Below, one piece after another: positions 1 to 11,222 of a DNA stretch of 64,000 nt. The position numbers were made by a program, and so were the translations under genes. This DNA is from Hymenopellis radicata (Eukaryota; Basidiomycota; Agaricomycetes; Agaricales; Physalacriaceae), in contig JADNRX010000070.1 of the NCBI GenBank assembly GCA_015501595.1, forward strand, positions 122,344 through 186,343, given 5' to 3'. The notes under the pieces were generated by a model. The model saw only the letters and a list, made by a program, of their open reading frames with translations, had not been told where the DNA came from and searched no databases. The number at the start of each line of letters is the position of its first letter. Position 1 is the stretch's first letter.

Positions 1-1160
1 CGGGAGACCGACCTTGCGTCGTCTCCATCTGGAACAAGGCAACTCCCTGGCTCGCTGGAGAGGCAGGCTTCAAGGCACCACGGCACACGCGTAAGTCCTC
101 GCATTGAGGCCGCTCTGTCCAATGCGGGCTTGAAGCGACGTGTACGACGACGTCCCCGCCGCCTTTGCAACACCAAACACTAGACAGCACAAGGAGCTCG
201 AGTGCTTGGAGTTTAGCTGGACAACTGCCTGCTCCCACAACACGGCTACAGTCTCCTCGCACCGGTACGTCTTAAACAATTATTTTTATTCTGTATACGC
301 ATCAAACTCCCTCTAGTCTGTCCCCAATCCCGCGCCAATGACCGACACCAACAGCCACCCATCCGCTTACCCAACGTCGCCGCTGTGGGCCTCAGTTCAT
401 CTTTTGCACATTCCAGAAGCGAGGATAGCCAGCGACAACGACGCTGCTCATACATACTCTCACTGGCGCCATCGCTGCCGACGGATGATCGGATGACCGA
501 TCCGTCGAACGGTCTCTCTCCCTCCTACCACCACCACGGTCCTCAATTTGGCCCGGAAAGGCTGCCTGCAGACGACCACCCTCCTCCCAGACGACAGAAG
601 CCCTATCCTCCCAGCACCTCCCTCACGATGAACGACGACGATTAGGGGCGGAAACGATGCGTCAGGTGAAGAGCTGCAGGAGACGACACCCACTCTCCCA
701 CACCTCCTTCCATCGTACCACAGCCACCGCTCCGGACAATCCGTCTCTATATAACACTCGATATAAACAGTCTTGTATTGGACACTGGTCAATGAGGCAG
801 CCGCTGACGGAACTGGAGAAGCAGATCCCTGTCGTTCCTGGGGAAAGAAAAAGGCGCGTCCATTCTCGCTCATTACTTATAATAGCTGACCTCGCTTGCA
901 GAGAAAGAACTTTCAGCAAGAGTATTCGCAGTCGACAATCGCAAGTTTTTTGCTCAAACAAGGCAGCGTGGCTTCTACGTCTCCGCCGGTCAGGTGGCCC
1001 TCCTCAAAGACAAATCGTGCGTCCATATTATATACGCGTCCACCTCCAACTCGCCGGGCTCATCAGCCTACTACTAGATCGCCAGTAAAGCCTAAATCCA
1101 CAATAAAAATGGCGCCGACAGTACTCGCGCGAGTCGCCCGTCCCGTCGCCGGATGGCGCC
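1..1160. other. No recognisable gene
   Basis: C-rich, low-complexity sequence with many CGACGAC and CACCAC words. Several open frames of 70-155 codons occur on both strands, but they are Arg/Pro/Ser-rich and overlap one another. That is what biased composition produces, and no family was recognised. Confidence 0.5.
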
Positions 1161-1525
1161 GACGACGAGCACCCAGAGCGCGCCGAAGAGACCTTTGTCA
1201 ACTTTTCCCTCTTGTCACATTTGGCTGTGCAGCTCATCCTCTTCTCGAGCGAGAGCATCAACATCAGCAAGTTCAACACCCATCTGGGTGGAACCCTGCG
1301 TCTTTGCCTGACCAGGGAGACATATCATCTAACGCTGGAAACGCCCCCGACTACGTTAAGTAACTGAACTACATCACCTTTTTCTCATACGCAGTCGGGG
1401 ACTCGGAGTGCTTTGGCTACAAGCCGGGAAAGAACGTGAAGTTCGTCGACCTAACTGTTGACCGGAGTCTAGAGCATCATGGCCGAATGGAAGCAACGAC
1501 GATTCTTCCGCGTTTTGACTGTTGA
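1161..1525 (+). pseudogene. Coding-like remnant, unknown family
   Basis: Two consecutive plus-strand stretches look protein-like. Positions 1161-1367 read through a segment containing FVNFSLLSHLAVQL and LRLCLTRETYHLTLE. Positions 1395-1525 read through CFGYKPGKNVKFVDLTV. A GTTAAG donor near 1356 and a TACGCAG acceptor at 1388-1394 could join them, but the join does not keep the frame. I do not recognise the family. The segments lack the Arg/Pro-rich bias of surrounding frames, which is why they are listed. They may be a small damaged gene or a chance reading. Confidence 0.3.
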
Positions 1526-2969
1526 ACGCCGCGGGTAGACAGCGGATGCATCGCGTATTTGATCGACAAGTTGAAGTAAGTGAATTGTTCTTGTTCCTGG
1601 ATTGTGATCCTCATAGTCGTGTAGCTGCTGTAGTACGCCGCTCATTGTACTGGGGCCCGGGCTCATGCAAGGAGTAGGTGTCACACAAGGATTGACTGTC
1701 CAATTTCATTCTCCGGCATCGCTGTACGTCTTCCCCGTCGTCTATTATGTATCAGTACTGATACTTCATTGCGGGTAGCGGTGCTCGGATTCGCATCATA
1801 AGCACGTCCGTCTCCTTTGGTGGAAGGGTGACGACTTTAGGCTGTGAGGTGAGACTCTCCGTTCGCGAGGTATACCGTGAACTGATGATTCTCTTCTGGC
1901 GATAAACAAAGATTCGGGAAAATAATGATTGCGTCTGCATTATTGAGCAAGATGCAGCCAGCGATGTCGAAATTATGATGGGTGTTTATGTGTTTATCTA
2001 TCGGTTTCTTGCACATTGGATTGTATACCCTGTTGAATTTCGAATAAGTGTCTTTGTATGGGATGGGGGGGATTCAATAGCGTTCCCAACATCCATTCAC
2101 GAGTTCACTGACAGGCTGTTGCCCTCGTCGACGTTGTCCCATCGCGTAGTTCAAACTCCGCCTTATGGGTGGTGGGCTCTCCATCTGACCATCACAACGC
2201 CTCGACGCCAAAGACCCGACTTTGGACGCAGGTCTTCTAAGCATCCTCCTGCTTCACTCTACCTCTTTGCTTTGGCCTTTTCCAAGGAACTGCGGGCTTG
2301 AAGAGCCCCGGCGGCCCCGCCGGACGCGTAAGCCGTCGAACGACGCTGCAAATTTTTAATGATGATAATGCTGTCCTGCGGAGGCTCTTAAGATTCGTAA
2401 ACTCGACGCCGCGCTGTCTGCTGCAGGCGGCGTCCTGAAGGTGCGTCTTTTTCTCTCTTTGTAGCATATAACTCACGGGACAAACTCACAGTAACGGCAG
2501 CGACGAGAACGCCGTCACCACCCCGGCAATGACGAGCCCAACACGACCACAACCACGCTCTCCTCGCGGCACCAAATGGCAAAACCACCACGACGGTCTA
2601 CCGACTACATCAACAACTGCACCACGACGGCCACTGCACGATAATGGTGTCATGAGCCACGACGAAGACAGCAATGCCAAATCGACGACATCGACACCAA
2701 CCACGACGACAATGACCCCAAGATCATCCAGAGGCGCCACACCACCACCACAAACTGGAAGACGCGACTTGGGGTGGGTGCGATGATGCGTGTAGTACCG
2801 TACCTGTAGATACATGAATATGCATATGCTACTATCTTTCAGGAGAACTGAGGGAAAGCTGTAGGAGCTGGATTAAACCCTGGTATCCGCCACACCACGA
2901 GCGGTACAAGAAAGAGGCCATTTGAATCCATTAGTGAACTTGTAAGATCTATCACAGGCCCTGTAGAAG
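1526..2969. other. No recognisable gene
   Basis: AT/GC-mixed sequence to about 2.4 kb. Low-complexity DNA rich in ACGACGACA and CACCACCAC follows at 2500-2790, giving an open frame of 85 codons (2529-2786) made almost only of Thr, Pro, Arg, Ser and Asp. I regard that frame as compositional. Confidence 0.5.
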
Positions 2970-2970
2970 C

Positions 2971-3180
2971 TGTTGTGGCTCAGTAGGTCGACCGCAAGCC
3001 ATGCTGCAGGTTACAATTTTGACCCGAGATCGAGGGTTCGATTCGTACCGGCGCCAGAGAATCTAAAGTGATGATAAGGCAATTATCCTACTGCAAGATA
3101 TAGCTCCTATAGCCTAGTGGTTGATGAGTTCTGCCAGGGAGTGTAAGTGAGGTCTTAGGTTCAAGCCTCTCTTTTGTCTG
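2971..3180 (+). repeat. Possible tRNA-derived SINE (two A/B-box pairs)
   Basis: Two successive segments each hold an A-box-like and a B-box-like word at tRNA spacing. The first has TGGCTCAGTAGG at about 2976-2987 and GGTTCGATTC at about 3035-3044. The second has TAGCCTAGTGG near 3111 and GGTTCAAGCC near 3159. Neither folds into a convincing cloverleaf, because the T stem and acceptor stem do not pair. Intact tRNA genes are therefore unlikely. The arrangement fits a diverged dimeric tRNA-derived short interspersed element, but no target-site duplication was identified. Confidence 0.3.
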
Positions 3181-3316
3181 TTGATTTTTTAAGCTGCGAA
3201 TATTAGCCTATTTGACAAATAGGTGTTGGTGGACAGACTGTCCATGGACACATTGTTAGGCAAATATGAAGGTATCCGTGGACAGGCTATTAGGCAAATA
3301 AGGGAATTAAGGGTGG

Positions 3317-4074
3317 TTGATATCACGATTCGATTTGCTTTATCTGGTACTCGACCAGGTAGACGAGCAACTCGACCGTCGTCTCGCGAGCATCTGGTTG
3401 GCTTATATCTTGAAGATACCCCGGAGTCTAGTGAATTGGACATTCTGGTAAGTCCTCCAGCTTGAAACTTATCTTCTATTCAAACACCTTTTTGGGCAGC
3501 CTGTTGAAGGATTATCAGCCTATATCAATTACGCCCGCAACAAGGTCCATCCACAGATCACCGACGACGCAGGCGACGAGCTCGTGCGCTCTACGTCGAG
3601 ATGCGCAACATGGGCGACGACCCCCGTGCAAGCGAAAAGCGCATCACCGCCACTACCCGACAGCTAGAGAGCATGATCCGTCTCTCTGAAGGCCACGCGC
3701 GCATGCGCCTGTCCGCCTTTGTGGAAGTCGAAGACGTCAAAGAGGCGTACAGACTGATGCGGGAGGTGATCAGGACCAGCGCCATGAACCCGAGGATGGG
3801 CAAGATTGATATGGGCATGCTCAACACGGGCACTGGGCAGGGACAGAGGAAGCTGCGAGACGATATGAGGAAGGAGATTTTGAATGTTTTCAAATGGCTC
3901 GGGTGGCGCGAGGGGCATCAAGTGGGCGGACGCGATCAAGGCGCTTGGGGGCAGAGTAGCATCAAAGTGGATGTGGCGGAGTTTATGGAGGTTATTAAGA
4001 GTATGGAGAATGAGGGTCTGTTGAAGGTTGTTGGGGAGAGGGAGAAGCGTACGATTAGGAAGATCGACGGGTAA
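3317..4074 (+). pseudogene. MCM4 C-terminal fragment (replicative helicase subunit), frameshifted
   Basis: MCM4 is one of six AAA+ subunits of the nuclear MCM2-7 helicase. This copy begins inside the ATPase lid at SRFDLLYLVLD (about 3323), followed by QVDEQLDRRLA and LVGLYLEDTPES. A GTAAGT...GGGCAG intron (3448-3499) follows, then AYINYARNKVHP. It continues with TRQLESMIRLSE and the winged-helix C terminus to TAA at 4072-4074. About 250 residues are present of the roughly 900 expected. The Walker A and B and arginine-finger regions are absent. The frame breaks twice by one base, at LA/HLVG near 3390 and at RS/YVEM near 3590, both in short runs. The retained intron shows this is a DNA-level copy, not a retrocopy. 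It converges on the VPS11 copy at 4693. Confidence 0.85.
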
Positions 4075-4692
4075 ATGCGCAGTGTTTGTTGTCTGTATTG
4101 TCTTTGTTGTGATATCCCTTGTAACATATCTATTCTGCTGCAGTTTTCAGTACACATGTATGTTGTATTCTTGTTTTCGTGTGCCAATCAATTGCAAGAC
4201 CTGTAAGATTCGGGGTTTCCACACAAATTTCTAGTAACTATCTATTGTTGATTGAGTCACGAGGACGTCTACACCCACCTCGAAGCGAAAATGTATAATC
4301 TTCCTTCATACGGCCTCAAGTCATCATATACAGTACCTTGCTCAATTGCGTAGTTGCCCAGCACGAGCTGCCACTCGTTACCAGGCTCGTCACCTATCTC
4401 AACCCCCTGGGCGCCTCGGGCTTAGCAGCGTCGCGTCGTATGGTACGGTGTATCTCGCCAGGAGTTGCCAACCAAAATGGGATTCGGGACACTGGAGATA
4501 ACACGTATTCAACAGTTACTTTTCCCGGACGAAATGGATCTGGCTGCTCTCAGCGGCCACGGGCGGGGTGTTGCTTTCAGGAGCCACACTGTCCTTTTAC
4601 TTGTAGCAAACCTACCTCTGTCATTTCAGCCTCGCCTGAGAATGTTAACACCCACCGTGAGTCAGATAGCATATATCTCGCTAAAGCACAGA
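4075..4692. other. Convergent 3' intergenic region between MCM4 and VPS11 copies
   Basis: Lies between the stop codons of two facing genes, so it should hold both 3' UTRs. The plus-strand open frames here show no family signal. No repeats were recognised. Confidence 0.5.
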
Positions 4693-7606
4693 TCAAGCAG
4701 AAGCCTCCTCCACCCTCGCCCAATTCAACGCACCCCGACCGAACCCTTCCGCAACAGCCTTAAACCCATCATCCCTCACCTCCTCCAAAAACACATCATG
4801 CTGATCCGCCAACCGCTCATTATTCCGCCTAATCTCCTGAATCATCCCATACTCGCGCGCACAATTCGGATACTCCGTCTCGTTGTCGGGCAGGCATCTT
4901 CCCAGATTAACGTATGAGTACGAGTATTATCGAGAGAGAAAGAACCCGCACCGTTGATGATAACTGTGATTACACATAAAGTGCACGCTCGGCAGATCAA
5001 GCTGCCCGCCACACGACGTGCACCGCGTAACATGGAACACCCGCGGGTGTTCAGGATCCGACAGATCCTCGACCTGCCGGAGATTCGCCGCTGTCTCCAT
5101 CCTATACGACGCCGTCCATTCCTGGTCCTAAAACACACCACGTCAATACAACACAAAAAAACAAAAACCTCCAACTCACCGCCTGAATCTCATCCCGCGC
5201 CTCCTTGATCCGCGTCATCATCCACTCCTTCACCAGCCCCACACTAGCCACCCCGTTGCGACTCAACACCTGTATCACCCCCAATGGCGGCATAATACTC
5301 TCCCTATTAATATGCTCCAGCACATCCCGCACATCCTGCTGATGCCGCCCCAGCAGCTCCCCCGACGACGTCAAGAACCTCAACACCAACGGGTACAGAT
5401 GCGGATGCGCGCGCCCGTACGCCTTCAGCTGCCGCACCACCTCCGCCGACGCCTCGCGGTCCCCCTCCTTGTCCTTGTCCATCCAGAACCGGAGCACATC
5501 CTCGTACATGCCCATGTGTTCCCATAATAGAACCAGGCCCTCCGTATAGCCTCTCGTAGCGCACAATATCAGGGCATGCGTCGGGTCGTAGGGGATCGTC
5601 GAACTCTGCAGCACCCTCATCCCCTTCTCCCGGTTCTTCCTCGCCTCCGCGTCATCGTCTCCCAGAGTCAGATACAGCTCCAACAGCGTATTCCATACCG
5701 CGACCTGGTCCTCCCGGTCAGCTTGAACGTCCGCAGGTGGCTCCAGGGGAGGCTCGACGGGCGAGCCGGGATCAACGCTCACGGTCTGGCCCCACCGCCG
5801 CCTCGCCACCGTCTCGAGGAACAACACGAATTGGTCCATGTGATCAACAAAGTGGGCAAAGTACAGACGCGGCGACAGACGTTTGACGGGCTTAGGCGGA
5901 GGCGGAAGAGCGGGGGGAGGGGTGGGCGGTCGGGAGCCTTCGTGCAACGAGCCTCTGCGAGATACGGGGTCGTTCATCTTGACGGTCTTGATGGACGGAG
6001 AGGGTGGGATGGGAATCTCTGCAACAATAGAGTTTCTGTTCAAAGCTAGGTATGAGAGGTAGGAAGGACCGGCGGTGTTCGCGCGAGCGACAGCTGGAGG
6101 TACATCTTCAGGCTCTGGCGCGAGGGTTCCGCTAGCCGACATGGTACATAGATCGATGAGCAGTTGGGTCGTTTCGACTGGAAGATTTGCTAGCATCGCG
6201 CGTCCATAACGAGCGAGATTGCTCTCTGTCTTGAGAGGAATAAGCGGGGCAATTTATGCAACAGGGGAGGACAAGGCGTACCGCATCGGGTCCCAATTTA
6301 CGAAGATATGATAAGGCATCCTTATAATTCTCGGCATCCTCGATCTGTATGCGCAAATAGTCTTCGTGCCGCTCATACTTCTTTGCAAGGTATGACGCAT
6401 GCTCAAAGTACCCGCCTGGCGACACACTCTGATCGCTGTATCCAAATCGAAAGGCAACTCATCCGAATTTAAAGAGTTCCCCCGGGATTCGGTCTTTATG
6501 AAACTGTCTAGACGTGACACGTCTTTCAGCTTGGTGTACGTGTTTAATAAGAGCCTTGTGTGATCGGCGTTAGCTAGACCAAGTGAGTGCAGTTCCTGGA
6601 GATAGGTAACGAGATTGTGTATCCGTTGTGCGTCGAGGAACTAGAGAAGAACGTTCATCAGTGCGCATAAAAATAATTGTCTGCACACCTTTCGAATCAC
6701 ATAACTTGGCTGTAGATGGCCGATGGTCTGCACAAACTGCTGCATAGCCGCATCATAATCACCTTTAGCATAGAGCTGATTTCCGTAATGTTGGTGAATG
6801 TCAGCGACGCTGGCGTCATCGAGCCTTTGTGTCTTAGCCAAGTTGAGAGCTAATGGAAGTAACGACCGGCTGTAGAGCATGTCAAGCTTCACGGACGTCG
6901 GTTTCTCAATGAGAGCTTTAAGCTGAAGCGAAAAGTGAGCACGACGGAGAGGAATGAAAAACAATGGAGCACGTACCACGCCATCATTGGTAAGAACATA
7001 TATATTTCCCCAAGCCGAAATGACCTGTCGCGCGCCTTGGCTGAACATGGCAGAATACGCAGTAATCTTATTGTCCGGGTCGAATACCGTCACCTTCGAC
7101 GCATCCATATCCCCAGCATTGTGCGCCGCGCTTGAAAAATGGCGGACAGTCGCCGAGGGATGGCTTCCTGTAGGGATAATGGGAGGCGACACGATGATCA
7201 AATAGTTGAGGTGTGTATGGATAGCCGACTTGTGGCCTTCGACCGCCCAGCACGTCCCGCGACCCTCGGGGCTACACGCGTATATAGCTTCGTCCCGGGC
7301 GACGATGAGATCTTTTGCGTGATGATCCATAGTTGCGCAGCCGAGACCCGCGCCGATTTCGTCTATAACCGTGGCGGAGGCGGCGCCTCGGCCAGATGTC
7401 TGGTAAGAGAGGACATGGTTGACGGTAAGGATAAAGAGAAAGACGTGGGGACTGTCTTCGGTGACTTCGCGGAAACCAAGACCTGTTATAGGCTCGGTAG
7501 GGGATTCGTGTACGGTGCGGGGTTTAGGCAGGGAAGTTAGGGATGAGGAGGATGCAAGGGATTGGTCGAGATGTCGGTACAGAAGGACGGTACCGTCTCC
7601 TAGACC
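4693..7606 (-). pseudogene. VPS11/PEP5-like HOPS-CORVET subunit, N terminus missing, one frameshift
   Basis: VPS11 is a core subunit of the HOPS and CORVET endolysosomal tethering complexes. The copy reads from GLGDGTVLLYRHLDQSL (propeller, near 7606), through NLAKTQRLDD, QTIGHLQPSYVIRK, YLAKKYERHEDYLRIQ and LANLPVETTQLLIDL, to a C-terminal RING-like zinc site (CTSCGGQLDLPSVHFMCNHSYHQR then CLPDNE, positions about 5060-4870). It ends FGRGALNW near 4720, stop at 4693-4695. Minus-strand introns with GT-AG ends lie at 6923-6976, 6641-6688, 6230-6281, 5128-5179 and 4898-4951. A one-base loss in a G run near 6412 breaks RQAG/YFEH. Roughly 100 N-terminal residues expected before GLGDG are replaced by unrelated sequence. 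It is therefore either a truncated duplicate or a gene with assembly errors. Confidence 0.85.
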
Positions 7607-7842
7607 GTTATTTGGGCTCGACGATACATCTCTGTCATCTGTTCCCGTTATATTTTCCATCCCCCCACTTGAATGGAGCCGATGGTCCTGCCACGCCATG
7701 TTCGTCCATATCACCGCCGAGATTGCATAGCACGTTTGAGCGCGTCGGCTGCTCAACACTATTAGCAGCGTGAGGCAGAGGGCTAATCATGGAAGCAAAG
7801 CGTACATGCGTGGGAATCTAGACAATCTTCGACCGATCCATC

Positions 7843-8867
7843 ATGTCTAAATTTCCTTGGGATAGGCTGAAGGTTGCAACCATGAGGAAGACGCTGCAAG
7901 ATGTGGGTTTGACGAGTACGGGAGTTCGGGATACCCTGTTGGAGTCCATTAAGGGAGCTCGAAAGAAAAGGATGTACGTTTTTTTGTTTAATCAATGCTT
8001 CTGTGCCTAAATGTGATTCACATTTCAACTCCAGTTGCAGGCCAAAATCTTTCCCTGAACCGCAGGAATGGACAGAAGATAAGGCGCCTAGCAAGGTCTC
8101 AATGGAGGAAGGTGAACGACACAGCCAAGGAGGCGTCGAGTCGGGTAAGACTGACATGCCAATATCTCTCCATATACTAACAAGGGGTACTTCAGAGCCT
8201 GATGTGCAAACTATCTCCGCCCACAGCACCGAGCATGACGGTGACGGTGAGATGGGAGGAACGGTGAACGACACAGCCAAGGAGGCGTTCAGTCGGGTAA
8301 GGCTGACATGCCAATATCTCTCCGTATACTAACAAGGGGTACTTCAGAGCCTGATGTGCAAACTATCTCCGCCCAGCATGATGCGGAGATGGAGGAAGCT
8401 AAAGAAGGCAGCGAGGGAGATGTCGAGTTGGGTAAGGCTGACCGTGCCAACATCTCTCCACTGTACTCACAAGCCGCCGTACTTCAGCGCCTAACACGCA
8501 AACTTTCTCCGCCTGGAACGATGCAGACGATGTTCCGCCGCAACAAGATAGTGATAATTTTGAGTGGTATGACTCACGCTTGGTGGCGCAATTGGTGGAA
8601 AATCTGCAGGCATATCCAAGCCAGTATATGCAGTTTGATCCTAAGTACATGAAAGAAGCTATTGAAATTCTGGAGGACAGCGCTGAAGATCTCTTCCCAG
8701 ATGTGGAGAGTAAAAAACAAGCTGATCTGGTTGGTGCAGTTATCAGTCGAATGACGGCGGATCCTGGCCTTGCCTATGCTTTTGTATGCATTAGAGGTGT
8801 CAGGTTCAGACAGGGCCTCATTCGACGCGTTCTATATCACACCGCTTTTGATCTCTACTCGGTCTGA
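7843..8867 (+). CDS. SAP-like domain protein with repeated exon-intron units (frame broken)
   Basis: The ATG at 7843 opens an exon whose residues LKVATMRKTLQDVGLTSTG and DTLLESI fit the two-helix SAP fold, a DNA-binding motif. Proposed exons are 7843-7973, 8035-8144, 8196-8296, 8348-8431 and 8488-8867, all with GTAAG or GTACG donors and CAG acceptors. Exons 2-4 and their introns are tandem copies of one unit. In the third exon two extra bases (GGAACGGTG versus GAAGGTG) shift the frame, and the exon lengths sum to 806, not a multiple of three. The last exon is acidic and ends TGA at 8865. It overlaps nothing on the other strand except the foreign 5' flank of the VPS11 copy. The function is unknown and a regulatory DNA-binding role is only a guess. 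Confidence 0.45.
8104..8490 (+). repeat. Tandem exon-intron duplication, period about 150 bp, three units
   Basis: GTGAACGACACAGCC recurs at 8112 and 8263. The intron that follows each (GTAAGRCTGACATGCCAATATC) and the next exon start (AGCCTGATGTGCAAACTATC) are nearly identical in the first two units. A third, more diverged unit has its donor at 8432 and acceptor at 8487. Duplication of whole exon-intron units shows the copying occurred at the DNA level. Confidence 0.85.
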
Positions 8868-9080
8868 ATACCCATTGACTCGTTCGTTATCCATGTACAT
8901 CGTGGTTTTGTTTGTACTTCTACCTTTACTCGCTGTACTTCTGCCATTACTCATACTTCTACCTTTGTCATACTACCTTTACTTCGATTTACATTACTTA
9001 AACTATGTACCGACCTCCACGAAGCTCTTACTCAAACAAATTATTTCTTCAGTAAGCATTTTCAGCCGAGCAGTCATTTA
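8868..9080. repeat. Pyrimidine-rich degenerate short repeat
   Basis: Between about 8905 and 9000 the words TACTTCTACCTTTACT and CTTCTGCCATTACT recur imperfectly. This gives a Leu-rich open frame that I treat as compositional. It may be the 3' flank of the preceding gene. Confidence 0.5.
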
Positions 9081-9400
9081 ATGTTACTCATTTGGAGTTG
9101 CCCATCTGATACAATGAAACTGCACTTCGACAGTCTTAGCGTGCCGTTGAGGATGGAGTTCTGCCTATGTTTGATGAACGCGCACCTCGCACACGAGTCC
9201 GGACGAGGATACGCGTTCCTCGACTTCACCTGGGAGGTTAAACACTACCCATTCCCCGAAGATCTCTCGCCGCCACACACCCCACTCAACGCCTTAATAT
9301 CCAGCCCGCTCCTGGGACTCAGACGACAATACCCCGCGCTCCATCTCCAACCACGTAGGCGCGGGAATGCCAAAACACATTCAGTCGTGAAGGCATTGAG
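9081..9400 (+). pseudogene. Fragment of an uncharacterised mushroom protein family
   Basis: The plus-strand reading contains SVPLRMEFCLCLMNAHLAHE, then GRGYAFLDFTWEV, YPFPE and HTPLNALIS. The pattern GR-x-Y-x-F-x-DFTW followed by PLNALIS resembles a family duplicated widely in Agaricomycetes, whose biochemical function I cannot name with confidence. A distant relation to sugar transferases of the O-fucosyltransferase type is possible. The similarity fades after about 9340 and no start or further exons were found, so this is a piece rather than a gene. Confidence 0.4.
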
Positions 9401-10786
9401 GTCGATAGTACCCTCTAACAAGGAAAGCACGGACAACTTCAGAAAGTCAACATACCCACAACAGCGCGAAGTCGAGGATCGTCGTAGCGACTGAAGACCT
9501 CGAAAGAAATCGAATAGCGAATTGTTCAAGGTTCGTGACTGTATCATACAAAGGTGAAGAGATCTGTAAAGAGGCAGTCAGTAAGGCTTTAGACGGGGAG
9601 GCGAGCCGACATACCAAACAGCATTACGACCACACAAGTAGTACATACTGGTAAGTAGGTGAGATACAGAATTTCGTCCTCGTCGCGTGTACTGTGTAGG
9701 GAGAGTATGACCGTCCTCGCCAAATGCCGCCGATTCCGGTACCGCCCACACAGCTCAGACTCTAGTCAGACAGCCAGTCAGATACAATCCAACTCGGCGA
9801 AGGACAGCATACCTTTTCTACGCCTCTTAACTCGGCTCACTACTCGGGTAACAAGTGAGTAGACACACCCGGACCGAGTAAAAGAGTGGACTTACTTCAC
9901 GGCGGGTTCATGGCTAAGGCCTGGGACCAGAGGAGCACAGCGTCGTTATTGGATCGTGTCACAGAGATCTATGAGAGGACAGTAGCACTAAGACGACATC
10001 GAATCGTCGAGAAAAATGCTTACATGTTGGGTTTACGGTTTAATTACCTACACGAGGGAAGCGTCAACGGAAAGACACGTTCAATAAGCGTATGGACAAC
10101 ATACCAGTAACACTTCAAACCATCCGAGATCATCGAAATCCGGCGCAAAGACATCGGGGAAATCCATTAGACCAGGGCGATGAACTCCGGCTCAGAGCCA
10201 GACGTTGCTGGTCCAGTTCAAGGTCGCCTATCAGTGTAAGGATATCCAAAAAGGTTCGAAGTTCTCGAGGAACAGATAGCAGCCGGCGCGTAGCCAAACT
10301 GTATTCACCGGCGCGGAGTCAAGCGTACGATCCAAGTTAGTGTCGTGTCCGCAGTCCGCCTGTCGAGCGAAGATCGTGACGATACGAGGCGCTTAAGGCC
10401 TAGAGACAAGAAGGGTTAAGTCAAAGGTACGTGATGCTGGAAAAGAATACATACCTTTTAAGACTTCAAGACTTATCCAAACCCTTGAAGCAACCCATTT
10501 CACAATGATGGTCGAAGAGTCGGTTATTGGGTGTAGGCAAGGCGTGTACACTAACAGAGTCCTTCAGTCAGTTCATAGGATAATCATAGGGAAGAGACAG
10601 CTTACCGCGGACGTGGCCTGTCTGAGGCAATTTGGCAATTTGGCGCCATGGTGAAAGTCTGCCATGACTCGATGATGATGGCGGGAGCGCTGTCGGTCGG
10701 GCTCTGAAGGCAGTATGACACGTCTACAACGAGTGTCACTTAGAGGCAGATGAGAGCAGAGTGCGGATTTACCGTAAATGTCCAAC
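9400..10786. other. No long gene; minus-strand splice-like signals
   Basis: No family is recognisable on either strand. Reverse-complement donor-like words (ATACC, TTACC, GTACC on the plus strand, equal to GGTAT, GGTAA, GGTAC) recur, for example near 9611, 10448 and 10601. This is the pattern seen in the intron-dense repeats further right. Confidence 0.4.
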
Positions 10787-11222
10787 AAACCTGGAACAAA
10801 GTCAATAGACGAGAAACTGGGCGGCCACGACACGTACTAGACAATACCGTTCTCCATATCGAGACCCGTCGACAGGGGCCTACTACAGGCGCCCTATTCG
10901 CGTGGTGGCGAAGGAGAAAGTTGCGCCGAATTCATGGTGATGGCAGAGAGTCAGCGCCAACAGTCGGCTCTTGAAGGTGAAAAGACGCGTCTGAAATGGC
11001 TTTGAGCCATATTAAGGGAGAGAAGAAGGAGGTCTAAGTACCTTGAACGTTAAACGGCGTCAGGCTGAAGGAAGTCTAGCCAATGGTCAGTAGGCCATAA
11101 ATGTATGAACGACGACAACGTACCAGGCTAGCCCGTTCTCTGCATTCGAGCCTCGTCGAAGGGAGTCTGCTAAACCCGCTCTGGGCATCGTGAGCCCCGC
11201 CGCCGTCGAAGTATAGGTCGCA
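10787..11222 (-). repeat. Dispersed repeat, copy A (about 435 bp)
   Basis: Matches 15433-15867 in the same orientation at roughly 80% by eye. The copies share AAACCTGGAACAAAGT, GAATAGACGAGAAACTGG, GTACCTTGAACGTTAA, AACGTACCAGGCTA and CTAAACCCGCTCTGGGC. Read on the minus strand, both copies keep a 34-base exon-like block ending GTTCAAG followed by a GTACT donor, and a following block starting ACGCG after a CAG. Conservation of splice-like words suggests the repeat derives from a spliced minus-strand gene. Confidence 0.75.

Noticed and set aside
460..1363. Overlapping open frames near the left edge
   Set aside because: They overlap on both strands, are Arg/Ser-rich and show no family pattern; only the frame at 1161-1525 looked protein-like.
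2529..2786. Open frame of 85 codons
   Set aside because: Made of CGACGA/CACCAC low-complexity sequence, with no start context or similarity.
7783..8280. Minus-strand open frame of 165 codons
   Set aside because: It lies opposite the SAP-like gene's exons and introns, and its sequence simply mirrors the tandem repeat there.
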